Below are positions 35,297 to 44,123 of a stretch of DNA of 64,000 bases, in pieces. Position numbers and translations under genes: made by a program. The stretch is taken from positions 121,231-185,230 of the forward strand of contig DAYM01000005.1 in the NCBI GenBank assembly GCA_002506905.1, written 5' to 3'. Source of the DNA: Methanomassiliicoccaceae archaeon UBA328 (lineage in GTDB: Archaea > Thermoplasmatota > Thermoplasmata > Methanomassiliicoccales > Methanomethylophilaceae). The notes beneath the pieces were generated by a model. It saw only the letters and a program-made list of their open reading frames with translations, was not told the DNA's origin and searched no databases. Position 1 is the stretch's first letter; every line of letters starts with the position of its first letter.

Positions 35297-36646
35297 ATGG
35301 TTAACGAAAAGGAAATGACGGTTGAACAGCGTCTTGAGCTTGCAAAGAAGCCCGGAAAGGACGCAATGGTCATGCATAAGTATTATGGCGGTAAGATAGA
35401 GACTGTCCCGAAGGCCTGTGTCAGGTCGTTCGACGACTTTGCCATATGGTATTCTCCCGGTGTGGCAGAACCCTGTAAGGACATTGCCAAAAACCCCGAT
35501 ATGGTGTATGAACATACCTGCAAGTGGAACACCGTGGCTGTCGTATCCGACGGTACCCGTGTACTCGGACTCGGAGACATCGGACCCGAGGCCGCCATGC
35601 CTGTCATGGAAGGAAAGGCAATGCTTTTCAAGTATCTCGGAGGCGTGGACTGTGTCCCGATATGCCTTGACACCAAGGACCCCGAGAAGATCATCGAGAC
35701 GGTAAGGCTTATTGCGCCGTCCTTCGGAGGTATCAACCTCGAAGATATTTCCAACCCCAAATGTTTTGACATCCTTGACGAACTCAGAAAGGACTGTAAG
35801 ATCCCCGTATGGCATGATGACCAGCAGGGTACCGCGACTGTAGAGGTCGCCGGAGCCATCAATGCACTCAAGCTCGTCGGAAAGACGATCGAGGACGCGA
35901 ACATCACCGTCATCGGTGCAGGTGCGGCATCCATCGCCATTACCAGACTTCTGCTTGCCACCGGATTCAAGCCCGGAAACATATGCATGTGCGATTCCAA
36001 GGGAATCCTCAACAACGACAGGGCAGACATCGATGAGGCCCACAGGCTCAAGAGAGAGATCTGCCACAAGACCAACGGTGCCGGTAAGACCGGAGGAATG
36101 AAGGAAGCGATGAAGGGAGCGGATATCGTTATCGCGGCATCCAAGCCCGGACCCGGGACCATCAAGCCCGAGTACTGCGACCTCATGGCAGACGACGGTA
36201 TCATCTTTGCAACCGCAAACCCCGTACCCGAGATCTGGCCCTGGGAGGCAAAGGAGCACGGAGTCAAGATCTTCGCGACAGGACGTTCCGACTTCCCCAA
36301 CCAGGTCAACAACTCCATGGGATTCCCTGCGATCTTCCGCGGTGTCCTCGATGTAAGGGCCAAGACGATCACAGACGAGATGTGTATCGCAGCTGCAAGG
36401 GAACTTGCCAAGTGCGCCGAGGACAAGGGACTCACACCCGAGTACATCATCCCCAACATGTCCGAATCAGAGGTATTCCCCAGAGAGGCGGTTGCAGTCG
36501 CTCTCAAGGCACAGGAGCAGGGCGTTGCACGTCTCAAGCTCTCGCGCCAGGAACTGTATGAGAAGGCAGAGTTTATGATCAACAGATCAAGGAACCTCAC
36601 TCAGCAGATGATGAAGGAAGGCCTCATCAAGGAATACAAGGAGTAA
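35297..36646 (+). CDS. Malic enzyme (NAD(P)-dependent, decarboxylating)
   Basis: A 449-residue malic enzyme that converts malate to pyruvate and CO2, reversible in autotrophic anaplerosis. The N-terminal catalytic domain has IWYSPGVAEPC and GLGDIGPEAAMPVMEGKA; the Lys that acts as base is in GKAMLFK. The metal-binding motif is VWHDDQQGTA, and the NAD(P)-binding Rossmann stretch is VIGAGAASIAI. It stands alone between two intergenic regions, with a 19-bp palindrome in its leader. Confidence 0.93.
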   Translation: MVNEKEMTVEQRLELAKKPGKDAMVMHKYYGGKIETVPKACVRSFDDFAIWYSPGVAEPCKDIAKNPDMVYEHTCKWNTVAVVSDGTRVLGLGDIGPEAAMPVMEGKAMLFKYLGGVDCVPICLDTKDPEKIIETVRLIAPSFGGINLEDISNPKCFDILDELRKDCKIPVWHDDQQGTATVEVAGAINALKLVGKTIEDANITVIGAGAASIAITRLLLATGFKPGNICMCDSKGILNNDRADIDEAHRLKREICHKTNGAGKTGGMKEAMKGADIVIAASKPGPGTIKPEYCDLMADDGIIFATANPVPEIWPWEAKEHGVKIFATGRSDFPNQVNNSMGFPAIFRGVLDVRAKTITDEMCIAAARELAKCAEDKGLTPEYIIPNMSESEVFPREAVAVALKAQEQGVARLKLSRQELYEKAEFMINRSRNLTQQMMKEGLIKEYKE

Positions 36647-36672
36647 ACGGGATAATTCCCATCTTCAATTTT

Positions 36673-36703
36673 TTCCGGCTTGGGTATTGCGCTCGGGCCG
36701 GAA
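36673..36703 (+). terminator. Inverted repeat after the malic enzyme gene
   Basis: TTCCGGC and GCCGGAA are separated by 17 nt. The stem starts 26 bp past the stop codon, and a T-rich run precedes it rather than follows it. It is possibly a 3'-end structure. Confidence 0.4.
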
Positions 36704-36769
36704 TACCATACTGTCTTGTGAAGAGGCCGGTGTCGTATTTTTTTAAGTAGTATGATGTGATTTTGGTAT

Positions 36770-37963
36770 ATGGACTTCGAAGCGGTTCAAATCGCAGTAG
36801 GCACGGATTCTACTCTTGAGTTCGTTTTCTTTTTCCTGATGCTCACATACCTTCCTTTTGGATTGTATCAAGTGTATCTGATGTTTGTGAATATCTTGAC
36901 ACCGGACAGCAGATATATGAAAGGAATGAAGCCGTTAGAAAAGCCCAATAATATCATTGTTGTGGTGACCACCAACGGAATGGCGACGGACGTTGTGGAA
37001 AAGATCATAAAAAAGATCAAATCCTATTCTATGGGCATTCGTGTTTTTGTCATCAAAGAGTATCGTGATACTTTCGAATATGATTGTGATCAGATAGTGG
37101 TGCCCAAGGATTACAAATGTCCAAATTCATCCCGTAACAAGATGCGCGCCATGCAATACGGTATCAAGGTCCTGCACAGTATGGGTTACGGGAAAGAAAC
37201 GTACATCTGTCATTTGGATGACGACAGTGTTGTTGATGAACCATATTTGGAATTTGTTGCGAATTATATGTCCTGTGAAGGCGGGCAGGGATGTATCCGT
37301 CTTCGTGCATTCGGGAGGCATCTGTTCTCATCGTTGTGTGATGTGATCAGGATATCTAATTGTGAAGCTTGGTGCAAGCATTGCAATAAGAAGAACAAAC
37401 CGCAGTTTGTCCACGGAGAAGGCATTGTGATCCGGGCAGATGTGGAGTATAAGATCGGATGGGATTATGGTACGTATGGGGCAGAAGATCTGATAATGGG
37501 GCTCAAGATATGTGAGACCGGAGTATTCTGTCACATTCCAATGGGCAACATCTACATTGCGCCGCCCACCACCGTAAGGGATTATTACAAGCAAAGGCGC
37601 AGATGGTTCTGGTCAGTAGTAAAGAATGATGGTATTGTGCGTCATTTAAGTCCCAAGACATTCGCATTTTACATGTACATGTATTTTGTGGGATTTACCG
37701 GTCTGATCTCCATGATGATCTTTCCAATACTCGTGATCAGCAATGAGGCTCTCAGTTCGTACGTTATTCTGGTAGGAATAATCAACCTTCTTTGTTTCTA
37801 TAGTTACTATCAGTTCGGTGCGGCCAGATTGGGATCGGACAGATATTGCTTCATTCTTTTCATACTACAGATACCGGTAGCGATTTTCGACGGACTCGCC
37901 GTGATATATGCTCTGTTATTCAAGCCCGACTTCTCAACCTTTGAGACGATCAAGAAAGTCTGA
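36770..37963 (+). CDS. GT2 family glycosyltransferase (egghead-like), membrane-bound
   Basis: A 397-residue family-2 glycosyltransferase. An N-terminal hydrophobic segment (about 18-42) precedes the GT-A domain with HLDDDSVVDEPY (the D-x-D metal site), GAEDLIMGLKI (acid base ED) and QRRRWFW (acceptor/processivity motif). Three or four hydrophobic segments end the protein. The pattern resembles the egghead beta-mannosyltransferase group and bacterial processive GT2s. It lies in an AT-richer stretch (36.7-38.2 kb) with different codon use, a sign of possible recent transfer. The donor and acceptor are unknown. Confidence 0.85.
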   Translation: MDFEAVQIAVGTDSTLEFVFFFLMLTYLPFGLYQVYLMFVNILTPDSRYMKGMKPLEKPNNIIVVVTTNGMATDVVEKIIKKIKSYSMGIRVFVIKEYRDTFEYDCDQIVVPKDYKCPNSSRNKMRAMQYGIKVLHSMGYGKETYICHLDDDSVVDEPYLEFVANYMSCEGGQGCIRLRAFGRHLFSSLCDVIRISNCEAWCKHCNKKNKPQFVHGEGIVIRADVEYKIGWDYGTYGAEDLIMGLKICETGVFCHIPMGNIYIAPPTTVRDYYKQRRRWFWSVVKNDGIVRHLSPKTFAFYMYMYFVGFTGLISMMIFPILVISNEALSSYVILVGIINLLCFYSYYQFGAARLGSDRYCFILFILQIPVAIFDGLAVIYALLFKPDFSTFETIKKV

Positions 37964-38194
37964 TCATGGTTTTTTCTTTTCTTCGATGATACTATCCAGA
38001 GGATCGAACAGACTATGGCCGACCAGGGACTGGAGTATCACGACCATAATGCCTACAAGAATGCTTATTATCATCAGGATAAGCATTAATTCGCCGATCC
38101 AGGTCAATGCAGTGGTCTGATATGCATAAGAGTGTATAGCCGTCGCTAGGATGAAAACTGCGAGGATGATGATCAAAATGTATTTGTGTCTCAT
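37964..38194 (-). CDS. Small two-TM membrane protein
   Basis: A 76-residue protein with two hydrophobic segments (about 4-25 and 30-58) and a charged tail (SIIEEKKKP). Family not recognised. I place the start at ATG 38194; a TTG at 38203 is possible. It converges on the GT2 gene with no gap and shares its AT-rich composition, so both may have arrived together. Confidence 0.6.
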   Translation of the reverse strand: MRHKYILIIILAVFILATAIHSYAYQTTALTWIGELMLILMIISILVGIMVVILQSLVGHSLFDPLDSIIEEKKKP

Positions 38195-38254
38195 TTCGTG
38201 CAAGTCATTATTGCGTATCGGCCTAAAAATATTATCGACTTGTGTTGCATGATA

Positions 38255-38274
38255 AGAAAGGGGCCGAAGCCCCT
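38255..38274 (-). terminator. Terminator after ppa
   Basis: AGGGGC-CGAA-GCCCCT (38259-38274); on the minus strand the stem is followed by TTCTTA. It begins 8 bp after the stop codon. Confidence 0.65.
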
Positions 38275-38281
38275 GAATTGT

Positions 38282-38821
38282 TTACCTGTAGCCAAGGAAT
38301 CCTGTCTTGTAGGAATCGATGGCACCCTGGACGATCTTCTTTGCTTCTTCGGCACCGATGATCTCATCGACGGCCGTCTGTTTGTTCTCGAGCGCTTTGT
38401 AGACGCTGAAGAAGTGCGCCATCTCTTCGAAGATGTGTCTGGGAAGTTCGGAAATGTCCTTGTAGCCGTTGTAGGTAGGATCGTTGAAGGGGATCGAGAT
38501 GATCTTCTCATCGTTCGCTCCGTTATCGATCATCTTGATCGCACCTATGGGGTAGCAGTGGACAAGGGTCATGGGCTGAATAGGTTCAGAGCACAGTACC
38601 AGTGCATCCAGAGGGTCGCCGTCGTCAGCGTAGGTCCTGGGGATGAATCCGTAGTTCGCGGGGTAGTGTGTGGATGTGTAAAGGATGCGGTCCAGCTTGA
38701 GAAGTCCCGTTTCCTTATCGAGTTCGTATTTGTTCTTGCTTCCTTTGGAGATCTCTACGACGGTCATGAAATCGTCGGCAGATATCCTCTTAGGGTCCAT
38801 ATCGTGCCAAATGTTTGCCAT
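38282..38821 (-). CDS. ppa: Inorganic pyrophosphatase (family I)
   Basis: A 179-residue soluble type I pyrophosphatase that hydrolyses PPi released by nucleic-acid and tRNA charging reactions. Active-site residues are seen in KNKYELDKETG, HYPANYGFIPRTYADDGDPLDALVL (read in two pieces: NYGFIPRTYADDGDP, LDALVL) and the later NDPTYNGYKDI. The length fits. It follows the aEF1B gene by 62 bp with an inverted repeat between. Confidence 0.95.
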   Translation of the reverse strand: MANIWHDMDPKRISADDFMTVVEISKGSKNKYELDKETGLLKLDRILYTSTHYPANYGFIPRTYADDGDPLDALVLCSEPIQPMTLVHCYPIGAIKMIDNGANDEKIISIPFNDPTYNGYKDISELPRHIFEEMAHFFSVYKALENKQTAVDEIIGAEEAKKIVQGAIDSYKTGFLGYR

Positions 38822-38865
38822 GGAATCACTTGAAAATTAAAATTGGGTGTTTTTGAAATTGTTTA

Positions 38866-38878
38866 GGGGGTTTCCCCC
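38866..38878 (-). terminator. Short GC hairpin after aEF1B gene
   Basis: GGGGG-TTT-CCCCC, 5 bp after the stop codon on the minus strand. No strong U tract follows. Confidence 0.4.
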
Positions 38879-38883
38879 ATGGT

Positions 38884-39153
38884 TCAGTACACTGTACTGG
38901 AAACGCACTCGACGTTCTCGATGCCTTCAAGGTTATGAAGGGCTTCTTCGAGCTTGCTGCCGATGGATTCATTGCTGTCGTCGATATCGAATCCCGCAGT
39001 GACCTTCATGAGGCCGAAGGCAACGGGTGCGATCTTTGTCTCGATGACCTTCACTCCTTCCGGAACGACTCCGGGAAGTGCGGCGATGACCTTTTCCAAA
39101 TCTACCTCGGTGCTCTCAGGCATGAGGTCGTATCCTGCTACTATCCGTCCCAT
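38884..39153 (-). CDS. ef1b: Elongation factor 1-beta (aEF1B)
   Basis: An 89-residue archaeal aEF1B, the small guanine-nucleotide exchange factor for aEF1A. The family pattern, with a conserved KVIETKIAPVAFGLMKV stretch, is clear. It lies 11 bp after a 55-residue zinc-finger gene, an order common in archaea, and both share one promoter at about 39355. Confidence 0.94.
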   Translation of the reverse strand: MGRIVAGYDLMPESTEVDLEKVIAALPGVVPEGVKVIETKIAPVAFGLMKVTAGFDIDDSNESIGSKLEEALHNLEGIENVECVSSTVY

Positions 39154-39164
39154 TTATACCACCA

Positions 39165-39332
39165 TCAAGGTCCAATGAACCCACATTTTTTGCATTCGTA
39201 CGAAACGCCCTGGTCGCGGCACTGGTCGCACCTGCCGATCAATGTCTCCCCGCATTTGGGGCATTTGAACGTGGTGTTGCCCTGGCCGACAAGTCTCTTT
39301 CCGCATGAAGAGCATACTTTATCTTCTGCCAT
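39165..39332 (-). CDS. Small zinc-ribbon RNA-binding-like protein, 55 residues
   Basis: A short ORF upstream of aEF1B. The product has four Cys pairs: CSSC (7,10), CPKC (24,27), CDQC (35,38), CKKC (47,50), so two zinc fingers of the archaeal DUF1610-like zinc-finger family often encoded with aEF1B. The ATG at 39332 sits about 20-30 nt after the minus-strand TATA box CTTTATATAC, giving a near-leaderless mRNA. An RNA- or ribosome-linked role is inferred. Confidence 0.85.
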   Translation of the reverse strand: MAEDKVCSSCGKRLVGQGNTTFKCPKCGETLIGRCDQCRDQGVSYECKKCGFIGP

Positions 39333-39351
39333 AATTGAGCGATACTATTTA

Positions 39352-39369
39352 TTGTATATAAAGGAGGGG
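39352..39369. promoter_or_regulatory. Shared TATA region of divergent genes
   Basis: TTTATATACAATA-type bases read on the minus strand serve the zinc-finger/aEF1B unit, and the plus strand reads GTATATAAAGGAGGGG, a TATA-like box for the DUF89 gene about 50 nt downstream. The symmetric TATATA core may be used both ways. Confidence 0.5.
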
Positions 39370-39417
39370 TATGTATAATGCGAAACCATTATTGTGCACT
39401 CCTGCGATAGGCGGTTC

Positions 39418-40302
39418 ATGATGCCCCATCCCGACTGCGTTCCGTGTCTGATGAAGCGTGTGCTGTTCCAGGCGCGTCTTCTCGACAACGGTATGGAAAT
39501 GGCCGCCGTAAAGGCCGGTCTGAAGACCTATGCCGCAGGCATAGACGGTGCCGATAATTCCGCCAGACTCGCGACTCAGGTTCACAGGGCCGCATATGAT
39601 GCCATGGGGGTCGAGGATCCGTACCTGGAGCTGAAGATACGTGCGGACAGGGTCGCGGCCGAGTATGTAGGTCAGGCGGAGGATCTTGTGAGATCTTCGG
39701 ATGACAGATTCTCGGCGGCGGTGAGAGTGTCCATCATCGGCAACGTCATGGATTTCGGATCGGGGATAGCATTGGACGACCCGGACGATTTCGGGAAGGT
39801 CTTCTCAGATCTGCTGGCACAGGGCATAGGGTCCGATCAGACGGCCGAACTCAGGAAGTGCGTGGATGCCGCAGATTCGGTGATCTACATCTTTGATAAC
39901 TGCGGCGAGGACCAATTCGACAGGATCCTGATCCGGGAGATCGGAGATATGGGGAAGCGTGTGATCGGAGTGGCCAGAGGTGCGCCGATCCTTAACGATG
40001 TTACCGTCTGCGATGCCAAGCGTATCGGACTGGACGCCGATCTGGACGAACTGATGACCACCAACGCATTTGCGATAGGCATCGATATGGACCGTATCGG
40101 GGACGATCTCAGGAAGGAGATGTCCGGAAATGCGGTGATCATCGCCAAGGGAATGGCCAATTACGAGTCCCTGTCCGATGAAAGGATACCGATACCGGTG
40201 GCCTATCTGCTCAGGGCCAAGTGCATACCTGTGGCCGGTTCTTTGGGCGTATCCGTCGGAACCAACGTTGTGCGCGTCTGCGATCAGTCCCGGCATCAGT
40301 AA
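39418..40302 (+). CDS. DUF89/ARMT1-type damage-control phosphatase
   Basis: A 294-residue DUF89 protein, a metal-dependent phosphatase that removes damaged or side-product phosphometabolites. Motifs are PDCVPCLMKR at the N-terminus (an archaeal subgroup with Cys pair), IFDNCGEDQFD, and AKGMANYESL. ATG 39418 gives the family N-terminus (MMPHPDCVPC); GTG 39394 would add eight residues. Its place next to heptose-sugar genes fits a clean-up role for sugar phosphates (inference). Confidence 0.87.
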   Translation: MMPHPDCVPCLMKRVLFQARLLDNGMEMAAVKAGLKTYAAGIDGADNSARLATQVHRAAYDAMGVEDPYLELKIRADRVAAEYVGQAEDLVRSSDDRFSAAVRVSIIGNVMDFGSGIALDDPDDFGKVFSDLLAQGIGSDQTAELRKCVDAADSVIYIFDNCGEDQFDRILIREIGDMGKRVIGVARGAPILNDVTVCDAKRIGLDADLDELMTTNAFAIGIDMDRIGDDLRKEMSGNAVIIAKGMANYESLSDERIPIPVAYLLRAKCIPVAGSLGVSVGTNVVRVCDQSRHQ

Positions 40303-40383
40303 GGTAGATATCCCTTTAATCGGATTCTCGGATATTGGAGGGCAAGGTCAGATTGTCTTTGTTTATCCGAACGGAGGAATTGC

Positions 40384-40944
40384 ATGTTCGAGAAACTCAA
40401 AAAGAGCCTGGCTGAGTGTCCTGTTGTCAAGATGGGAGATTATCAGTATTTCGTCCATCCGCTTACGGACGGGGTCCCATATATGGAGCCGGAATTACTG
40501 AGGGAGGTCCTCGATGCGATGAAGGCGATAGGAAACTTCGACTGCGATTACATCGTTGCGCCGGAGGCCATGGGAATACCTCTGGCCGTCCCGCTTTCGT
40601 TGGAATTGGGAATACCGTATAACGTCATCAGGAAGAGACAGTACAACCTTCCCGGAGAGGTCAATATCGCACAGTGCACCGGTTATTCCAAGAAGGACAT
40701 GTACATCAACGGGATCAAAAAAGGCGACCGCGTGGTTATCGTCGATGACGTTCTGAGCACCGGCGGTACGATGCATGCGATAATAGATGCCATGAAGAAC
40801 ACCATCGGGGCCGACATAGTAGACGTCATCGTGGTCTTGGAGAAGACCAAACGCAAGGCCGAGATCGAAAGGGAATTGGGCGTGAAGATAAAGACGCTCA
40901 TCAAGATCGAGATGGTCGACGGCAGGCCCGTGTGCACCGACTGA
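40384..40944 (+). CDS. hpt: Archaeal hypoxanthine/guanine phosphoribosyltransferase
   Basis: A 186-residue type I PRTase of the archaeal HGPRT group, acting in purine salvage. The PRPP loop is VVIVDDVLSTGGTMHA; the N-terminal part has DYIVAPEAMGIPLAVPLS. Length and motifs fit. CGGAGGAATT sits before the ATG. The substrate preference between hypoxanthine/guanine and adenine cannot be proven from the sequence. It precedes the heptose-type genes by 40 bp with a TATA-like run at about 40950. Confidence 0.88.
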   Translation: MFEKLKKSLAECPVVKMGDYQYFVHPLTDGVPYMEPELLREVLDAMKAIGNFDCDYIVAPEAMGIPLAVPLSLELGIPYNVIRKRQYNLPGEVNIAQCTGYSKKDMYINGIKKGDRVVIVDDVLSTGGTMHAIIDAMKNTIGADIVDVIVVLEKTKRKAEIERELGVKIKTLIKIEMVDGRPVCTD

Positions 40945-40984
40945 CAAAGAAAGCTATAATGCTTGAAGGTATTAGGGGTGTATT

Positions 40985-42019
40985 ATGACATCTGATGTGA
41001 GGCAGGCGGTCATCATGGTGGGAGGAAAGGGCACCAGGCTCAGACCTCTTACGGAGACCAAACCCAAGCCAATCCTTCCAGTCCTGGACAAACCGTGTCT
41101 GAGATATCTCATAGAATCTCTGGTCGATGCCGGAATAACCGAAGTGATCCTGGCATGCGGATACAGGTCTGATCAGATGACGGAGGCAATAGGCGACGGT
41201 TCGGACCTGGGAATAACGATAGAGTATTCCTACGAGGACGAACCCCGCGGTACCGGAGGAGCAATAAAGCTCATCGAGGACAGACTGGACGATACATTCG
41301 TAGCCGCCAACGGCGATGTATTCGCAGATATCTCCGTGAAAGGGGAGATCGAGAAGCACAGAGAGACCAACGCTGCTCTCACAATAGCGCTCACGCCTGT
41401 AAAGAATCCGTGCGAGTTCGGAATAGCCAGATTGGACGAGTCCGACCGTATTCTGGAATTCAAGGAGAAGCCCAAGCCTGAAGAGGTGTTCTCAGATCTG
41501 GTCAACGCGGGAGTATACATCGTTGAGAAGAGACTCATTTCGGAGATCCCTCCCGATACATTCTATGACTTTTCAAAGGACCTGTTCCCGATGATGCTTC
41601 AGAGGGGAGACAGGATCCAGGGATACATCCTCGGAGGAGTCTGGCGCGACGTAGGACGTCCGGCAGATCTTCTGGGTGCGAATCTGGCAATGGCCACCAA
41701 GAGATACGACGGCTATCTCTGGGGCGGGAAGAATATCAAAGGCTGTGAGATCCGTAAGCCGTTCTTCATGGGTAAGGACTGCGAACTGGTCGACAGCAAC
41801 ATCGTGGCCTCCGTCGTCCTCAGAGGTTCTGCGATCAGCAGCAGCAAGATATCCAATTCGATGATCATGGCCGATTGCAAGGTCGACGGTGCGAAGATAC
41901 AGAACAGTATCATCGGCGAGGGCTGTGTCATAAAGGAAGGTGCCAGCATATCGAATACGGTGCTGGGGGACGGTACCATTGTCGAGAAAGATGAAGTCTT
42001 GACAGAGACCAGGGTGTGA
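40985..42019 (+). CDS. Sugar-1-phosphate nucleotidyltransferase (HddC/GlmU-like)
   Basis: A 344-residue nucleotidyltransferase. The NTP-binding loop is VMVGGKGTRLRPLTETKPKP (split: GGKGTRLRPLTE and KPKP), the metal Asp is in NGDVF, and the substrate loop is VNAGVYIVEK; the C-terminal 100 residues form left-handed beta-helix turns with hexapeptide character. It activates a sugar-1-phosphate with NTP. In this cluster it probably makes NDP-heptose, as HddC does with GTP; mannose- or glucose-1-phosphate remain possible. Confidence 0.85.
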   Translation: MTSDVRQAVIMVGGKGTRLRPLTETKPKPILPVLDKPCLRYLIESLVDAGITEVILACGYRSDQMTEAIGDGSDLGITIEYSYEDEPRGTGGAIKLIEDRLDDTFVAANGDVFADISVKGEIEKHRETNAALTIALTPVKNPCEFGIARLDESDRILEFKEKPKPEEVFSDLVNAGVYIVEKRLISEIPPDTFYDFSKDLFPMMLQRGDRIQGYILGGVWRDVGRPADLLGANLAMATKRYDGYLWGGKNIKGCEIRKPFFMGKDCELVDSNIVASVVLRGSAISSSKISNSMIMADCKVDGAKIQNSIIGEGCVIKEGASISNTVLGDGTIVEKDEVLTETRV

Positions 42020-42023
42020 AAGA

Positions 42024-43040
42024 ATGGTAGAGCATATTCGTGCAAGGGCCCCGATGAGGATCGGGTTTGCCGGTGACGGTACAGATGTGGATCCGTATGC
42101 CTTCGACAGGGGCGGCATAATGGTCAGTGCGGCCATCAACAAGTATGCATATTGTACGCTGACACCTATGGAGGACAGCAAGGATATGAGTGTGAGATCG
42201 CACTATTACGGAAGGTACAATGCACCTCTGGACGGCGGTCCGCTCAAACTCAACGGCAATAACGATCTCATCAAGGCCGTTGCCAATTATTTTGATATCA
42301 AGAAAGGATTCGAAGCGGTCCTTTATTCCGATGTCCCCGCCGGATCGGGCGTAGGATGCTCATCGGTCACTTTGCTTTCAATGATCACTGCCGTGGCCAA
42401 TTGGCTCGAGACCGACATGACCAAGGACGAGATAGCGAAACTCACATACCATCTCGAGAGGGAGGTCATCGGATTCGCAGGCGGATGGCAGGACCAGTTC
42501 GAATCCGTCTACGGGGGATTCAACATCCTCAGGTTCGGAGACCATAATGTCAAGGTCGAACCTCTGGATATCGAGAAAGACGTTCTCAACGAGCTTCAGT
42601 GCAGATCCATCCTGTGTTATCTGGGAAGGCCGAAGAAATCTGCGGACATAATCATGGCGCAGATAGAGGATTACAAGGCCGGCAGGAACGTGGCGGACCT
42701 GGACAGGTCGAAGATCATCGCTGAGGATATGGCCAAGGCCCTTGTCAATGCGGACTACGATAAACTGGGAGATCTTCTCGAGGATGAGTGGGAATGCAAG
42801 AAGAATCTGTCCGGAAACGTTACCAACCGTGAGGTCGACAAGATGTACAAGATCGCCAGAGAGGCAGGTGCCATCGGCGGTAAATTGACCGGAAGCGGCG
42901 GAGGAGGCTTTATTTACCTTCTTTGCGAATATGATTTAAAGGTGAACGTAGTGGAGGCCTTGAAGGCAAAGGGCGCCATGGTGACGGATTTCATGTTCGA
43001 TCCCAAGGGCGTGACCACATGGAGGAATAACAGTGTGTGA
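42024..43040 (+). CDS. GHMP-family heptose kinase-like protein (HddA paralog 1)
   Basis: A 338-residue GHMP kinase close in length and order to HddA, the D-glycero-D-manno-heptose 7-phosphate 1-kinase. The ATP-binding motif is DVPAGSGVGCSS and the C-terminal motif LTGSGGGGF is present. Compared with the second copy at 44855-45886, the N-terminal motif is GDGTD rather than GGGTD, the P-loop has a Val and a Cys for Leu and Gly, and GGWQDQF replaces GGKQDQY. It may have another substrate. It starts 4 bp after the nucleotidyltransferase and overlaps the next gene by 8 bp. Confidence 0.85.
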   Translation: MVEHIRARAPMRIGFAGDGTDVDPYAFDRGGIMVSAAINKYAYCTLTPMEDSKDMSVRSHYYGRYNAPLDGGPLKLNGNNDLIKAVANYFDIKKGFEAVLYSDVPAGSGVGCSSVTLLSMITAVANWLETDMTKDEIAKLTYHLEREVIGFAGGWQDQFESVYGGFNILRFGDHNVKVEPLDIEKDVLNELQCRSILCYLGRPKKSADIIMAQIEDYKAGRNVADLDRSKIIAEDMAKALVNADYDKLGDLLEDEWECKKNLSGNVTNREVDKMYKIAREAGAIGGKLTGSGGGGFIYLLCEYDLKVNVVEALKAKGAMVTDFMFDPKGVTTWRNNSV

Positions 43041-44067
43041 TTTGATTGCCGCCGAGCTGAAGAGAAGTTCCGAGACGATCGCAAAGATAGACCCCGCCCA
43101 GATCAGGGCGGCGGCCGACATGATACTCGAGACCGTCAGACACGATGGTCAGATAATTTTCATGGGCAACGGCGGTTCATCTGCCGATGCACAGCATATT
43201 GCGGCAGAGTTCTCCGGAAAATACGCTTTCGACAGACCTCCCATGGCAGGTGTCTGTCTTTCCAACATCGCTCCCGTTACAGCTATCGGAAACGATTATT
43301 CCTACGACCTTGTCTTCAAACGCCAGGTGGAAGCGATATGCAGGAAAGGCGACGTCGTCGTCGGCATGTCCACATCAGGCAACTCCAAAAATGTCATACT
43401 GGCACTCGAGGCGGCAAAGGCCAAGGGTGCAAAGACGATAACATTCACCGGCGACCAGGGCAAGATGAGGGAGATGGCAGATCTCGCGGTCATCATACCC
43501 ACGACGGAGACGCCCAGGGTACAGGAAGGGTATCTTGTGGCCTGCCACACGATATGCGGTATCGTCGAGCGCGAGATGTTCGGCGATAAGACCGTGATGG
43601 TCGACCGAGACGGTACCATAGCCGTGGATGTCCCCTATTGTGCGGATCCAGACAAGATCGTTCTTTTCCCGGGAGCCGCGGAAGGTATCAGGGCGCTCAA
43701 CGATGCAGGATACAGAGTGATCCTTGTCACAAATCAGTCAGGCATCGGCCGCGGACTTGTTACCCATGAGCAGTTGGCAAAGGTCCATGAGAGATTGTGC
43801 CAGCTGATCGAGGAAAAGAGCGGCGGACATTTGGATGCGATCTATTACTGTCCCCACCATCCCGATGACAAGTGCAGCTGCCGCAAGCCGGAGATCGGCA
43901 TGGGCATCAAGGCCTTCATGGATTTCCCCATCGACCCTACGAGATCGTATATGATCGGCGACTATGATCGCGATATCCAATTCGGAAAGAGGCTCGGTCT
44001 GAAGACATTCCTCGTAAGTGAAGAGTTCACATTCGCCGATGCGGTGAAGAAGATATTGGATAGCTGA
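43033..44067 (+). CDS. Fused sedoheptulose-7-phosphate isomerase and heptose-bisphosphate phosphatase (GmhA-GmhB)
   Basis: A 344-residue two-domain enzyme. Residues 1-185 are a GmhA-type SIS isomerase (MGNGGSSADAQHIAAEF, SGKYAFDRPP, STSGNSKN). Residues 187-344 are a GmhB-type HAD phosphatase: VDRDGTI (nucleophile and acid Asp), VILVTNQSGIGRG, the zinc loop YYCPHHPDDKCSCRKPE, and MIGDYDRDI. It would make D-glycero-D-manno-heptose 7-phosphate and later remove the 7-phosphate from the bisphosphate. The kinase that acts between these two steps is the overlapping upstream gene (8 bp, GTG start) or its paralog. Confidence 0.92.
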   Translation: MCDLIAAELKRSSETIAKIDPAQIRAAADMILETVRHDGQIIFMGNGGSSADAQHIAAEFSGKYAFDRPPMAGVCLSNIAPVTAIGNDYSYDLVFKRQVEAICRKGDVVVGMSTSGNSKNVILALEAAKAKGAKTITFTGDQGKMREMADLAVIIPTTETPRVQEGYLVACHTICGIVEREMFGDKTVMVDRDGTIAVDVPYCADPDKIVLFPGAAEGIRALNDAGYRVILVTNQSGIGRGLVTHEQLAKVHERLCQLIEEKSGGHLDAIYYCPHHPDDKCSCRKPEIGMGIKAFMDFPIDPTRSYMIGDYDRDIQFGKRLGLKTFLVSEEFTFADAVKKILDS

Positions 44068-44123
44068 TACTGATATCGTAGTAGTTTTCATATAATGGTT
44101 CAGGAATCCCATCATTGATACCT

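Noticed and set aside
36784..36800. GCGGTTCAAATCGC resembles a tRNA T-arm.
   Set aside because: The stem is not 5 bp, no acceptor or anticodon arm fits around it, and the bases lie in the coding start of the GT2 gene.
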